In this document: piece by piece, positions 15,233-23,838 of the stretch
Layout of the letters: each line of letters starts with the position of its first letter
Numbering within the stretch: the stretch's first letter is position 1
Assembly: GCA_027318585.1 (NCBI GenBank)
Contig: DAHVOW010000018.1
Location: 1-32,208 of the forward strand
Direction of reading: 5' to 3'
DNA length: 32,208 nucleotides
Source of the DNA: Methanobacteriaceae archaeon
GTDB taxonomy: Archaea > Methanobacteriota > Methanobacteria > Methanobacteriales > Methanobacteriaceae
Notes under the pieces: generated by a model
Told to the model about the DNA's origin: nothing
The model's input: only the letters and a program-made list of their open reading frames with translations
The model's database searches: none
Translations under genes and position numbers: made by a program

Positions 15233-15580
15233 CTATAGATCCACCAGAATTTTACCATCCTCCACCTTAACTGGATAAGTCTTCAGGGGCCGTGGAGATT
15301 TAAATAATTTTCCAATGGATTTTTTTATACCCCCAAAATCTGTCCAGCGAATCACATGGCCATCGGTAAGATCAAACTGACTATGATGCCGGGGACAGGT
15401 AATTACAGTTCCTTCCAGTAGGCCCTGGGATAAATTCCCTCCCATATGAGGGCAGCGATTTTCTACAGCATAGTAATGATCACCTACCCGGGCTAATAGG
15501 ATTTCCTGGCCTTCAACCAGGACCATTTTCATACTCCCCTCGGACAAATCATCTGCAGCGGCTAATTCGATAAAACCCAT
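15233..15580 (-). CDS. Rieske-type [2Fe-2S] ferredoxin
   Basis: 115 residues, a complete stand-alone Rieske domain. The cluster ligands are Cys43/His45 in CPHMGG and Cys62/His65 in CPRHHSQFD. A soluble electron carrier in the cytoplasm is expected, as no signal peptide or fused oxygenase is present. Insertion HVIRWTDFGGIKKSIGKLFKSPRP (split, about 75-98) after the second ligand pair is basic, perhaps a docking surface. The partner is unknown; the convergent DUF169 gene is the only close neighbour. GGGAG nine bases before the ATG is the ribosome site. Confidence 0.9.
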   Translation of the reverse strand: MGFIELAAADDLSEGSMKMVLVEGQEILLARVGDHYYAVENRCPHMGGNLSQGLLEGTVITCPRHHSQFDLTDGHVIRWTDFGGIKKSIGKLFKSPRPLKTYPVKVEDGKILVDL

Positions 15581-15724
15581 TTTTCATAACTCCCTCTAAT
15601 TTTATATATCATATTATGAACTAAGTAGCAGAATTTATTTTTGTTACTAGTTGAACTATTTTTATGCAAAATCAAATTTTAAAGACATAGAAAATTACTT
15701 TTGGAATGGAAGGCAGGGATAACT

Positions 15725-16912
15725 ATGGAAATGAATAAGAGAATCTTAGCATTCCTTTTTACCATAGTTCTCTTTAATTTCATAGGCTTAACCCTGCTCA
15801 TAACAGTCCAGGCCTATATTGTAAGGGAATACAATACCACGGCACTGGCGGTAAGTTTACTCACTGTTTTATATGCGGTGTTCCAGTTTTTAGCCGCCCC
15901 ATTTTTAGGAAAAATATCGGATCGATACGGGCGCCGCCCAGTTCTTTTAGTCTGTTTGGTGGGATCAGCCATAGGATATTTCATCTTCGGTATCGGAGGA
16001 GCACTATGGGTATTATACCTTTCCCGAATTATAGATGGATTCACTGGTGGTAATGTATCGGTGACGACGGCCATTGTAAGTGATATCTCACCAGTTAAGG
16101 ATCGGACCAAAAATCTAGGAGTTATAGGCGCTGCATTTGGCCTGGGATTCATAATTGGTCCGGTGATTGGGGGATTCTTAGGCCAGATTAGTCTGGCTGC
16201 TCCGGCCTACGCGGCAGGAATATTTTCATTAGCCGCAGCAATAGTGGGGTTCTTCATATTACCTGAAACTCTTCCTAAGGATAAAAGAATTCCTGATAAT
16301 TTAAAATTGAAAGATCTAAATCCACTGGCCTCTATTGGAAAATTTTTATCGCGTTCTATGATCGGAGTCTTACTAGTGATATTTATTATTGTCAATTTCA
16401 CTTTCAATGGCTTTACCATCACCTTTCCCGTATTTGTAATTGATAAATTCACTATAGACCCTGTAGATATTGGTGGTTTACTGTTTGTTAGTGGTATTGT
16501 AATAGCCCTGGTGCAGGGAGGTTTAATAGGGAAAATGGCCAGAGTTTTCGGTGATAAAAACCTTTTAATAAGCGGTACTACCATTTTAATAGCAGGGTTA
16601 TTATTATTTTCATTTGCTGATAATTTCTGGCTCTTATATCCGGTTCTGGCTGTTATAAGCCTAGGGGTGGGTTTGATCACCCCCACCTTAAATTCGCAAA
16701 TTTCTAAAATCGTACTACCCCATGAAATCGGAGAAGTATTTGGAGTCAGTACTGCACTTAGCAGTTTAACTACAATTTTCGGACCCCTAATAGCCGGAAT
16801 ACTCTTTGATTGGGTACAACCCAATGCACCCTACTTAGGGGGCGCGATATTATTATTAATTGTTTTATTTCTTTTAATTAGATATAAACCAGTTCTAGCT
16901 ACCAAAATTTAA
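15725..16912 (+). CDS. MFS transporter, 12-TM drug-efflux (TetA-like) type
   Basis: About 395 residues with 12 membrane segments in two six-helix halves. MFS motif A appears as GKISDRYGRRPVLL between segments two and three. The motif C-like GFIIGPVIGGFLGQ in segment five marks the antiporter (DHA1) group, so proton-driven export of a small compound is likely; the substrate is unknown. The ATG at 15725 is chosen because AGGCAGGGAT lies a few bases upstream; an ATG 24 bases earlier has no good ribosome site. It stands as a single gene divergent from the Rieske gene. Confidence 0.85.
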   Translation: MEMNKRILAFLFTIVLFNFIGLTLLITVQAYIVREYNTTALAVSLLTVLYAVFQFLAAPFLGKISDRYGRRPVLLVCLVGSAIGYFIFGIGGALWVLYLSRIIDGFTGGNVSVTTAIVSDISPVKDRTKNLGVIGAAFGLGFIIGPVIGGFLGQISLAAPAYAAGIFSLAAAIVGFFILPETLPKDKRIPDNLKLKDLNPLASIGKFLSRSMIGVLLVIFIIVNFTFNGFTITFPVFVIDKFTIDPVDIGGLLFVSGIVIALVQGGLIGKMARVFGDKNLLISGTTILIAGLLLFSFADNFWLLYPVLAVISLGVGLITPTLNSQISKIVLPHEIGEVFGVSTALSSLTTIFGPLIAGILFDWVQPNAPYLGGAILLLIVLFLLIRYKPVLATKI

Positions 16913-17233
16913 TATCAAGCACTCAATTAGAATTACTAATACTAAAATGCTTGCATGAAAATCCATTCAACTTTCCAATTTAGGAGTACTAGTTTTTTAG
17001 TCTAAAACTTCATAGATTGGTCCTAGGTATATTTTTCTTTAGGGCCATCATAGGTTGCATCAATGGGCCGAAATTTGATTATGCGGATATATCTTGAGGA
17101 ATAATTGTTTATCCCTAATTTCTCATAGCAGATAACCTGTACATCCAAACATCATAATTTTCCCCTGTATCGCCAATAGGGTTACAAATAAATTTATAAA
17201 TAAATTCCATATATTTAGTATTGGGGATGAAAG
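16913..17233. other. Intergenic region between the MFS genes
   Basis: About 320 bases of AT-rich sequence without a coding frame or stable hairpin that I can support. The last 50 bases contain the TATA-like ATTTATAAATAAA (17192-17204) and the GGGGATG ribosome site of the next gene. Confidence 0.4.
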
Positions 17234-18616
17234 ATGGAGAGAGAAAAGACAACACCAAAAAAAGAAGTGAATAGAACTGTAATTTTACTAATCGCCACCC
17301 TGGCCACCTTTTTAACACCCTTCATGGGCACTTCTTTAATTGTGGCTTTACCCACCATAGCAGGTGATCTGGCGGTGAATGCTATTCTCTTAAGCTGGAT
17401 TTCAACCGGGTATTTCCTGGCATCGGCCATGTTCGCTGTTCCCCTGGGTAAAATTGCCGATATCTATGGGATGAAAAAGATCTTCATCTATGGTATGATA
17501 ATCCTCACCATCGCCTCGTTTTTGGCCGCTTTATCCCCATCCGCGGAATTTCTGATTGTTACCCGGATCATGCAGGGTGTGGCCAGTGCCATGATATTTG
17601 TAACCGCCCTGGCCATAATATCCTCCGTATTCCCTCCCCAGGAAAGGGGTAAAGCCATCGGCATAAATATCACGGCAGGCTATGTCGGGCTGGTAATGGG
17701 CCCTGTTCTGGGAGGTTTTCTAACCCAGTACCTGGGCTGGAGAAGTATCTTCTATCTGATAGTTCCACTCGGATTACTGGTCCTGGCCCTGGTGATGTGG
17801 AAGATGCAGGACGAATGGGCCGGATGCGTAGGGGAAAAACTGGACTACTGGGGCTCTCTCATCTATATTGTAATGCTCGCTTTGATCTTAGTAGGATTTT
17901 CCACCATAACCGGGGCACTGGGAATCGTGTTACTGGTTATGGGTCTTATTGGATTGGTTGGTTTTGTGATCTGGGAATTAAGAGTAGATAATCCTGTATT
18001 AGACATGAGTTTATTCTTTAAAAATAGAAGATTCGCCTTCAGCAACCTGGCAGCGCTCATAAGCTACATAGGATTATCAACGGTGAGTTTTCTTTTAAGT
18101 CTGTACCTGCAATACATTAAAGGACTTGATCCTAACATAACTGGCCTGATCCTGGTGGTTCAGACCGTTTTCATGGTACTTATCTCGCCCTTCTCAGGCC
18201 GACTTTCGGATCGGTTCGATCCTGGAAAGTTAGCTTCCCTGGGAATGGGACTGATAACCCTGGGACTTTTAATCTTCGCCTTCTTAAATGACCAGACCAG
18301 TTTGTACGTCATAATGGTGGGCCTGGCTATTCTGGGAATTGGAGTGGGAATATTCTCCGCCCCCAACATGAATAACATCATGGGATCAGTGGAGAGGAAA
18401 TACTATGGGGTGGCTTCAGCTACGGTGAGCACCATGAGACTCCTAGGCCAGACCTTTGGGATGGGACTGATCCTAATCGTCTTCGCCGTATACATCGGAG
18501 CCGTCCAGTTCACTCCCCAAAACTATCCGGAACTATTAACCAGCATCCAGGTAACCTACATCATAGCCGTGATAATGAGTGTAGTGGCCATCTTTGCATC
18601 GCTAGCTCGGAAGTAA
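17234..18616 (+). CDS. MFS transporter, 14-TM DHA2 (EmrB/QacA) type
   Basis: 460 residues with 14 hydrophobic segments. ALPTIAGDL near residue 38, GKIADIYGMKKIFIYG (motif A) near 77-92, RIMQGVASAMIF (motif B) and GPVLGGFLTQYLGWRSIF (motif C) near 157-174 are the DHA2 signatures. The expected role is proton-coupled export of hydrophobic or cationic compounds from the cytoplasmic membrane; the substrate is unknown. GGGGATG lies a few bases upstream of the ATG. It is separated from the preceding 12-TM exporter by about 320 bases, so it is probably not the same transcript. It converges on the hemerythrin gene. Confidence 0.88.
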   Translation: MEREKTTPKKEVNRTVILLIATLATFLTPFMGTSLIVALPTIAGDLAVNAILLSWISTGYFLASAMFAVPLGKIADIYGMKKIFIYGMIILTIASFLAALSPSAEFLIVTRIMQGVASAMIFVTALAIISSVFPPQERGKAIGINITAGYVGLVMGPVLGGFLTQYLGWRSIFYLIVPLGLLVLALVMWKMQDEWAGCVGEKLDYWGSLIYIVMLALILVGFSTITGALGIVLLVMGLIGLVGFVIWELRVDNPVLDMSLFFKNRRFAFSNLAALISYIGLSTVSFLLSLYLQYIKGLDPNITGLILVVQTVFMVLISPFSGRLSDRFDPGKLASLGMGLITLGLLIFAFLNDQTSLYVIMVGLAILGIGVGIFSAPNMNNIMGSVERKYYGVASATVSTMRLLGQTFGMGLILIVFAVYIGAVQFTPQNYPELLTSIQVTYIIAVIMSVVAIFASLARK

Positions 18617-18684
18617 GTAGAATAACCTTAAATAAAACTAGTGGAGTAATATAAGGTTTTAAGGCATTCCCCTCATATCAAGAT

Positions 18685-19353
18685 TTATTTGAGTAAGAAG
18701 GGTTGCATGGATATCCATTTATCTTTCCAATCCCGGGATACCTTTTGAGTAACCGATTCTGGAAATCCAGCTGCCAGTATGGCACGGTCCTCAGGAGATG
18801 AGTTATACAGTGCAAAGGGCACCACCAGATAATCCGGGCCAGTATTTTCTTGAAAAAACTCGGCAAATTTGTTCTGGATCCTGAGCATTTCATCCCGATC
18901 TATACCCAGGCTTCCCACTTTTTCAAATAACTGGGTCTCCTCGATCTGGATATGGGGATACCATATCTGATCAATCTTAAAAAAATTAGATTTAAGCTTA
19001 TTTAGTGAATTTATTTCGTCTTTTTTCGACCTTAAACTGTTAATTCCGCTATTTATTTCCTGTAGAGAACTTTCAACCACTTTATGTTCTTTCATCAATT
19101 GTACATAAGGTACATCCGGCACAAGCGGCTTAAAGTAGGGGAACAACTTCTGATTTTCGACTTTATGATGTCCATCCAAAAATGACGAAAAGGTCTCCAC
19201 ATAGTTAAGGAAGCCTTCAAGCTTTTCTTTTTCTATACTGCCCCTTTCTAAAAATTCATTAATATCTCTAATAGCCACTTCCAGACCACGAGTAATGATC
19301 CGGTGAAAACGTATGAAATCCTCGCCAACATTAGGCTGACTGAGATTAGACAT
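18685..19353 (-). CDS. Hemerythrin-like (HHE) domain protein
   Basis: About 222 residues. The four-helix HHE core carries the expected non-heme di-iron ligands: His17 in RFHRII, His63 and Glu66 in DGHHKVENQKLFP, His90 in EHKVVE, and His134 with Glu138/139 in YPHIQIEETQLF. The C-terminal 70 residues (PDYLVVPFALYNSSPEDRAIL and onward) are not part of hemerythrin and are of unknown role. Such proteins bind O2, NO or iron and are used by anaerobes for oxygen or nitrosative stress; here that is inference. The start is the ATG at 19351-19353 with GGGAGG eight bases upstream; an in-frame GTG 48 bases earlier is weaker. It lies downstream of the GerW-like gene on the same strand. Confidence 0.85.
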   Translation of the reverse strand: MSNLSQPNVGEDFIRFHRIITRGLEVAIRDINEFLERGSIEKEKLEGFLNYVETFSSFLDGHHKVENQKLFPYFKPLVPDVPYVQLMKEHKVVESSLQEINSGINSLRSKKDEINSLNKLKSNFFKIDQIWYPHIQIEETQLFEKVGSLGIDRDEMLRIQNKFAEFFQENTGPDYLVVPFALYNSSPEDRAILAAGFPESVTQKVSRDWKDKWISMQPFLLK

Positions 19354-19421
19354 CCAGAAATCCTCCCTTTTCAAGCTCACCTGCCTTTTTCTATTTTCCA
19401 CTATTCTTTCCTTATTCGGTT

Positions 19422-19811
19422 TTAAGGAGTTCCTTCTGTCTCGGGTGTTTCCTTCATTTTTCGTCTTTCTCTCATGACATCCACAGCAGTTGAGCCTAGT
19501 TCGCTTATGGCTCGGGCTATAGGGTCGGGGGATTTGAGTGATAATAATTTCACCCCTTCAGGACCTTTCACACCTTTGAAGACTGCTACCATGGCTATGG
19601 GTTCTATACCAGTCCCTCCAGCAGCTCCAGCACCTTTACCTCCTTGCTCTCCGGGACCTTTTCCTTCGCCCATACCGGCACCGAAGGCCATGCCGAATCT
19701 GGTGACCGGGATCAGGATCTTGTCTTCGGTTTCGATGGTTTCACCGATGACATTTTCAATATTCAAGACCTTCCTTAACTCCTCAACCGTGGTTTTTATT
19801 GCATCTTCCAT
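19422..19811 (-). CDS. GerW/YtfJ family protein
   Basis: About 129 residues that match the spore protein GerW/YtfJ family (PF09579): N-terminal helix, then NVIGETIETEDKILIPVTRFGMAFGAG (split, about residues 20-45), a Gly-rich flexible loop (about 45-66), and the strand pair IEPIAMVAVFKGV ... VKLLSL. In Firmicutes the homologue is needed for spore germination, but many non-sporulating archaea carry the family, so the role here is unknown. The ATG at 19809-19811 is chosen because GGGGTGAT precedes it by seven bases; an ATG 45 bases earlier lacks one. The hemerythrin gene follows after about 70 bases and may be cotranscribed. Confidence 0.85.
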   Translation of the reverse strand: MEDAIKTTVEELRKVLNIENVIGETIETEDKILIPVTRFGMAFGAGMGEGKGPGEQGGKGAGAAGGTGIEPIAMVAVFKGVKGPEGVKLLSLKSPDPIARAISELGSTAVDVMRERRKMKETPETEGTP

Positions 19812-20135
19812 ACTGACATCACCCCTCTTATGCGTATGATAATTTATTGCCCCCATCTATCATACATTTTTGGAAAGTATCCAAAAAAGATGAGTTCTGA
19901 ATAATTATAGAAAAATAAAAATTAAATATTAACTTAGCAATTTAAAAAAAATTGTTGAAATAGAAATTCGTATTGTTAAGAATTTACTAGCTATCCTCTT
20001 TAACCCCCGGTGGACGCTATATTATTAGGTTCATACTGATCAGGATCAACATATCCATTATCCCCAATTTTCTCTTGACCCGATTTAATACCATTAAATA
20101 TTTCTAATAATATAAAGTAAGTAGGTGTTGATTAA
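19812..20135. other. Divergent intergenic region with a possible gene remnant
   Basis: It holds the promoters of the GerW-like gene (minus) and the anSME gene (plus; AATATTTCTAATAATATAAAG near 20097-20117). On the minus strand, codons 20003-20131 form an open frame without a start, ending at TAA 20000-20002; the tail reads IGDNGYVDPDQYEPNN and looks protein-like. It may be the 3' stump of a gene cut when the sulfatase genes arrived, or chance. Confidence 0.3.
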
Positions 20136-21329
20136 TTGACAGAATCAGAATACTTAGTATGTTTTCACTTAATGGCCAAGCCTAATGGAGCCTTATGTAA
20201 TTTAAACTGTGAATATTGTTTTTATACTCCAAAAAAGGAACTTTATCAAGATAGGGAAATGGAAATGTCTGATGAAGTGTTGGAAGAGTACACTCGCCAG
20301 TACATTAATGCTATGGAGATTCCAGAAGTTACATTTGCCTGGCAGGGCGGTGAACCAACTCTCATGGGAATTGAATTTTTCAAAAAGGCCATTAAATTTC
20401 AGGAGAAATACAAAAAACCGGGGATGCAAATATATAACACCATACAGACCAACGGAACTCTCTTAGACAAGGATTGGTGTGAATTTTTCCGGGAAAATAA
20501 TTTTTTAGTGGGTATCAGCATTGACGGCCCCCAGGATTTCCATGATGCTTATCGAAGAGATAAAAAAGGAAACCCATCATTTGATCAAGTAATGCATGGT
20601 TTGGAGCTTCTTAAAAAGCATGAAGTTGAATTTAATATTTTATCCACCGTAAATCGGATTAATGCTGATTATCCTCTGGAGGTATATAACTTTTTTAAAG
20701 AGGAGGTTGGCGCCAAACATATTCAGTTTATACCGATCGTGGAATTGGAAGATTCAAATGGTAAAATAAAGGTTTCAGATGAATCAGTGCTCCCAGAACA
20801 GTACGGAAAGTTCTTATCAACTATTTTTGATGAATGGGTACGGAAGGATGTGGGAAAAGTTTATGTGCAAATATTTGACGCTGCTCTAGCTTCATGGGTT
20901 GATTATCCTCCTGCAGTTTGTGTATTTGCTCCTACCTGTGGAACAGCTCTTATAATAGAACATAATGGGGATATTTACTCCTGCGATCACTTCGTGGACT
21001 CTGAACATTTATTAGGTAATATAATGGAGAAATCCCTGAAAGAGATGGTTATTTCTTCTTTTCAGCTCCAGTTTGGACAGAATAAGGTAGATCATCTCCC
21101 ACAGCAGTGTATAGAGTGCAGTGTAAAATTTGCCTGTCAAGGTGCCTGCCCAAAGCATCGTTTTTGCATTGATGCACAAGGAGAAACCGACTTAAATTAT
21201 CTCTGTTCCAGTTATAAAGCATTTTTTGAGCATATTAAAAAGCCAATGATGATAATGGCTTGGTTATTTAATCAAGGTAGAGCACCTGCTGAGGTAATGT
21301 CTATTTTAGATGAGAAAAAGGTTTATTAA
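20136..21329 (+). CDS. Anaerobic sulfatase-maturating enzyme (radical SAM/SPASM)
   Basis: 397 residues. The radical SAM cluster motif is Cys21, Cys25, Cys28 in GALCNLNCEYCFY. WQGGEPTLMG (about 69-78) is the SAM-binding GGE-like segment and GISIDGPQDFHD follows. The C-terminal SPASM domain binds two more [4Fe-4S] clusters: CGTALIIEHNGDIYSCDHFV (about 269-288, with the conserved Asp) and CIECSVKFACQGACPKH (about 327-343). The enzyme converts the active-site Cys of a sulfatase to formylglycine without oxygen. The next gene is such a Cys-type sulfatase, only 99 bases downstream on the same strand, so it is the likely substrate. The start is TTG with AGGTG eight bases upstream; no ATG precedes the cluster motif except Met13. 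Confidence 0.92.
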   Translation: MTESEYLVCFHLMAKPNGALCNLNCEYCFYTPKKELYQDREMEMSDEVLEEYTRQYINAMEIPEVTFAWQGGEPTLMGIEFFKKAIKFQEKYKKPGMQIYNTIQTNGTLLDKDWCEFFRENNFLVGISIDGPQDFHDAYRRDKKGNPSFDQVMHGLELLKKHEVEFNILSTVNRINADYPLEVYNFFKEEVGAKHIQFIPIVELEDSNGKIKVSDESVLPEQYGKFLSTIFDEWVRKDVGKVYVQIFDAALASWVDYPPAVCVFAPTCGTALIIEHNGDIYSCDHFVDSEHLLGNIMEKSLKEMVISSFQLQFGQNKVDHLPQQCIECSVKFACQGACPKHRFCIDAQGETDLNYLCSSYKAFFEHIKKPMMIMAWLFNQGRAPAEVMSILDEKKVY

Positions 21330-21370
21330 GAATTTCTTCTCTGTTTATCGCACATTTAAAATGAATAATG

Positions 21371-21382
21371 TATTTATAAAAT
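21371..21382 (+). promoter_or_regulatory. TATA box of the arylsulfatase gene
   Basis: TATTTATAAAATT between the anSME stop and the sulfatase ATG, about 50 bases before the latter, suggests the sulfatase can be transcribed on its own as well as from the anSME promoter. Confidence 0.4.
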
Positions 21383-21428
21383 TAAGAATAAAGTCCATTC
21401 CAATGAAAAGTGTAAAGGGTGATTAAAA

Positions 21429-23792
21429 ATGGGAAATTCAGATAAAAAAGCTAACTACCGAGCCAAAATTCCAATACCAGATAAACCATATACAGGTCCT
21501 ATTCTATATGATGCTAAGGATCCTGACTCTAAATTCCCTCCAATTGAAGAGCTCCGACCGCCAAAAGGAGCACCAAACATACTTCTTATTTTACTAGACG
21601 ACGTCGGTTTTGGAGCCTCCAGTGCCTTTGGGGGACCAGTTAATACACCCACCGCAGAACGCCTGGCCGATAATGGTCTTAAATACACCAGATTCCATAC
21701 CACTGCATTATGTTCACCAACACGGGCATGCATGCTCACGGGGCGGAATCACCACACGGTAGGAATGGGAAATATTACTGAACTTGCAACTTCAGCTCCA
21801 GGTTATAACTCTGCGCGTCCTAATACATGCGCACCACTTGCTAAAATCTTGAAGTACAATGGATATTCCACAGCACAATTTGGTAAATGCCATGAAGTAC
21901 CTGTTTGGGAGAACAGCCCCCTTGGTCCATTTGACCACTGGCCAGTTGGTGGTGGTGGATTTGAAAGATTCTATGGTTTCCAGGCCGGAGAAACCAATCA
22001 ATGGTTCCCCGAACTCATAGACAACACCACCAAAGTGGAGTTACCCGACGATCCTAATTACCACCTTATGCCGGATATGACTGAGAAGTGCATTAATTAC
22101 ATGAAGATGCAGAAGGCTATCTCCCCGGACAAGCCTTTCTTTGTCTATTTTGCCCCTGGAGCCACTCACGCACCCCACCATGTCCCCAAGGAATGGGCAG
22201 ACAAATACCAAGGCCAATTCGATGATGGATGGGATAAACTTCGAGAAAAAATCTTTGCCCGACAAAAAGAGCTTGGTGTAATCCCTCCTGAATCTAAACT
22301 TACCAAACGACACGACGAAATCCCGGCATGGGAAGATATGCCAGAAGATTATAAACCACTACTCAGACGTCAAATGGAGGTCTATGCCGGTTTCTTAGAG
22401 TACACCGATTACCATATTGGTAAAATAATTGATACACTGGAGAAAGGAAACTTACTGGATGATACCCTTGTAATTTACATTATTGGAGATAATGGTGCAT
22501 CTGCAGAGGGAACCATCAATGGAGCTTTCAATGAGATGGCCAATTTCAATGGATTGGCATCCATTGAGACACCAGAGTATTTATTATCAAAACTGGATGA
22601 ACTGGGTGGTCCCAACTCTTACAACCATTATTCGGTGGGCTGGGCCCATGCCATGTGTACACCATTCCAGTGGACTAAGCAGGTAGCATCTCACTTCGGA
22701 GGAACACGTAACGGCACTATTATGCACTGGCCTAACCATATTAAGGACAAAGGAGAATTACGACACCAGTTCCATCACGTGGTTGATATAGCTCCCACCA
22801 TACTAGAGCTTGCCGGAATACCCGAACCAAATGAAGTGGATGGTGTTGGGCAGCGTCCTATGGAAGGTGTAAGCTTTGCTTATACTTTTAATGATTCTGA
22901 TGCTTCAGACAGGAAAGATGTACAGTACTTTGAATGTATGGGAAATAGGGGTATATACTATAAGGGCTGGACCGCGGTCACTAAGCACAGAACTCCATGG
23001 GAACTTACAGCAGAAACTATAGCTTTTGATGATGATAACTGGGAGCTTTATAACACCACCACGGACTGGACTCAGGCGGAAGATCTTTCCAAAAAGTATC
23101 CGGATAAACTCCATGAACTGCAGAGACTATGGATAATTGAAGCAACCCGGTATAATGTCCTTCCATTAGATGATAGAGGTGTGGAACGCTTTAACGCTCA
23201 ATTAGCTGGGCGTCCTGAACTTATAAAAGGAACTTCACAGGTGATATTTCCAGGAATGGTGCTGGGCGAAGCACATACCATAAACATCAAAAACAGATCC
23301 CATTCAGTAACTGCTGAAGTCGAGATTGAGAAACCTGGAGTAAAAGGAGTAATAGTGGCTCAGGGTGCTGATTTTGGAGGTTGGGCGCTGTATGCTCATG
23401 AAGGAAAACTCAAATACGTTTACAACCTCATAGGGATGCAATTTTTCGAAGTTGAAGCTCCTAAACCCCTTCCAGAAGGTAAATATCAGGTTCGTATGGA
23501 GTTCAAATACGATGGAGGTGGCCCTGGACAGGGTGGAGATGTTAACCTCTATGTTGATGGTAAAAAGGTAAAAGAAGGCCGGGTGGAGCATACCCAAGCC
23601 ATAATCTTCTCTGCCGACTCAACCTTGATGGTGGGTGATAAAACTGGAGCTCCCATCTCTAAAGACTTCAATGTCAGTCGGAATGAGTTTACTGGAAAGG
23701 TTAACTGGGTAAATATAGACGCTGGTGAAGACAGTCAGGATCATCTCATAGATCCAGAAGAATGGGTTCGAATCCACATGTCTATACAGTAG
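21429..23792 (+). CDS. Type I arylsulfatase (Cys-type, formylglycine-dependent)
   Basis: 787 residues. Sulfatase core about 48-600: metal ligands Asp57/Asp58 in LLDDVGFG, the formylglycine site Cys95 in CSPTRACMLTGR (C-x-P-x-R, with Arg99), His in FAPGATHAPHH, and the metal-binding IIGDNGAS (about 351-358). A C-terminal beta domain (about 620-787) resembles the jelly-roll extension of large bacterial arylsulfatases. No signal peptide or lipobox is present, so it should act in the cytoplasm on imported sulfate esters, releasing sulfate and an alcohol or phenol; the substrate is unknown. The upstream anSME gene supplies its maturase, and a SulP transporter follows. AAAGGGTGAT is the ribosome site. 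A hairpin overlapping the stop codon is probably the terminator. Arylsulfatase is unusual for a hydrogenotrophic methanogen and suggests transfer from bacteria. Confidence 0.92.
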   Translation: MGNSDKKANYRAKIPIPDKPYTGPILYDAKDPDSKFPPIEELRPPKGAPNILLILLDDVGFGASSAFGGPVNTPTAERLADNGLKYTRFHTTALCSPTRACMLTGRNHHTVGMGNITELATSAPGYNSARPNTCAPLAKILKYNGYSTAQFGKCHEVPVWENSPLGPFDHWPVGGGGFERFYGFQAGETNQWFPELIDNTTKVELPDDPNYHLMPDMTEKCINYMKMQKAISPDKPFFVYFAPGATHAPHHVPKEWADKYQGQFDDGWDKLREKIFARQKELGVIPPESKLTKRHDEIPAWEDMPEDYKPLLRRQMEVYAGFLEYTDYHIGKIIDTLEKGNLLDDTLVIYIIGDNGASAEGTINGAFNEMANFNGLASIETPEYLLSKLDELGGPNSYNHYSVGWAHAMCTPFQWTKQVASHFGGTRNGTIMHWPNHIKDKGELRHQFHHVVDIAPTILELAGIPEPNEVDGVGQRPMEGVSFAYTFNDSDASDRKDVQYFECMGNRGIYYKGWTAVTKHRTPWELTAETIAFDDDNWELYNTTTDWTQAEDLSKKYPDKLHELQRLWIIEATRYNVLPLDDRGVERFNAQLAGRPELIKGTSQVIFPGMVLGEAHTINIKNRSHSVTAEVEIEKPGVKGVIVAQGADFGGWALYAHEGKLKYVYNLIGMQFFEVEAPKPLPEGKYQVRMEFKYDGGGPGQGGDVNLYVDGKKVKEGRVEHTQAIIFSADSTLMVGDKTGAPISKDFNVSRNEFTGKVNWVNIDAGEDSQDHLIDPEEWVRIHMSIQ

Positions 23793-23820
23793 GTGAGAAA
23801 AATATTCTCATCCTACTTTT
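23790..23820 (+). terminator. Hairpin terminator after the arylsulfatase
   Basis: TAGGTGAGAA (23790-23799) pairs with TTCTCATCCTA (23805-23815) through ten pairs with one bulged T and a five-base loop. A T-rich tail (CTTTTCATTTATT) follows. The stem includes the stop codon. It would partly separate the sulfatase from the SulP gene. Confidence 0.55.
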
Positions 23821-23838
23821 CATTTATTAACTAGTTTC

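Noticed and set aside
16207..16824. 205-codon minus-strand frame opposite the 12-TM MFS gene
   Set aside because: Antisense of hydrophobic transporter codons gives a Pro/Ile/Lys-rich translation; no ribosome site, and the sense gene is complete with MFS motifs.
19422..19811. Evidence for sporulation because of the GerW/YtfJ family protein
   Set aside because: The family occurs in many non-sporulating archaea and no other spore gene is present.
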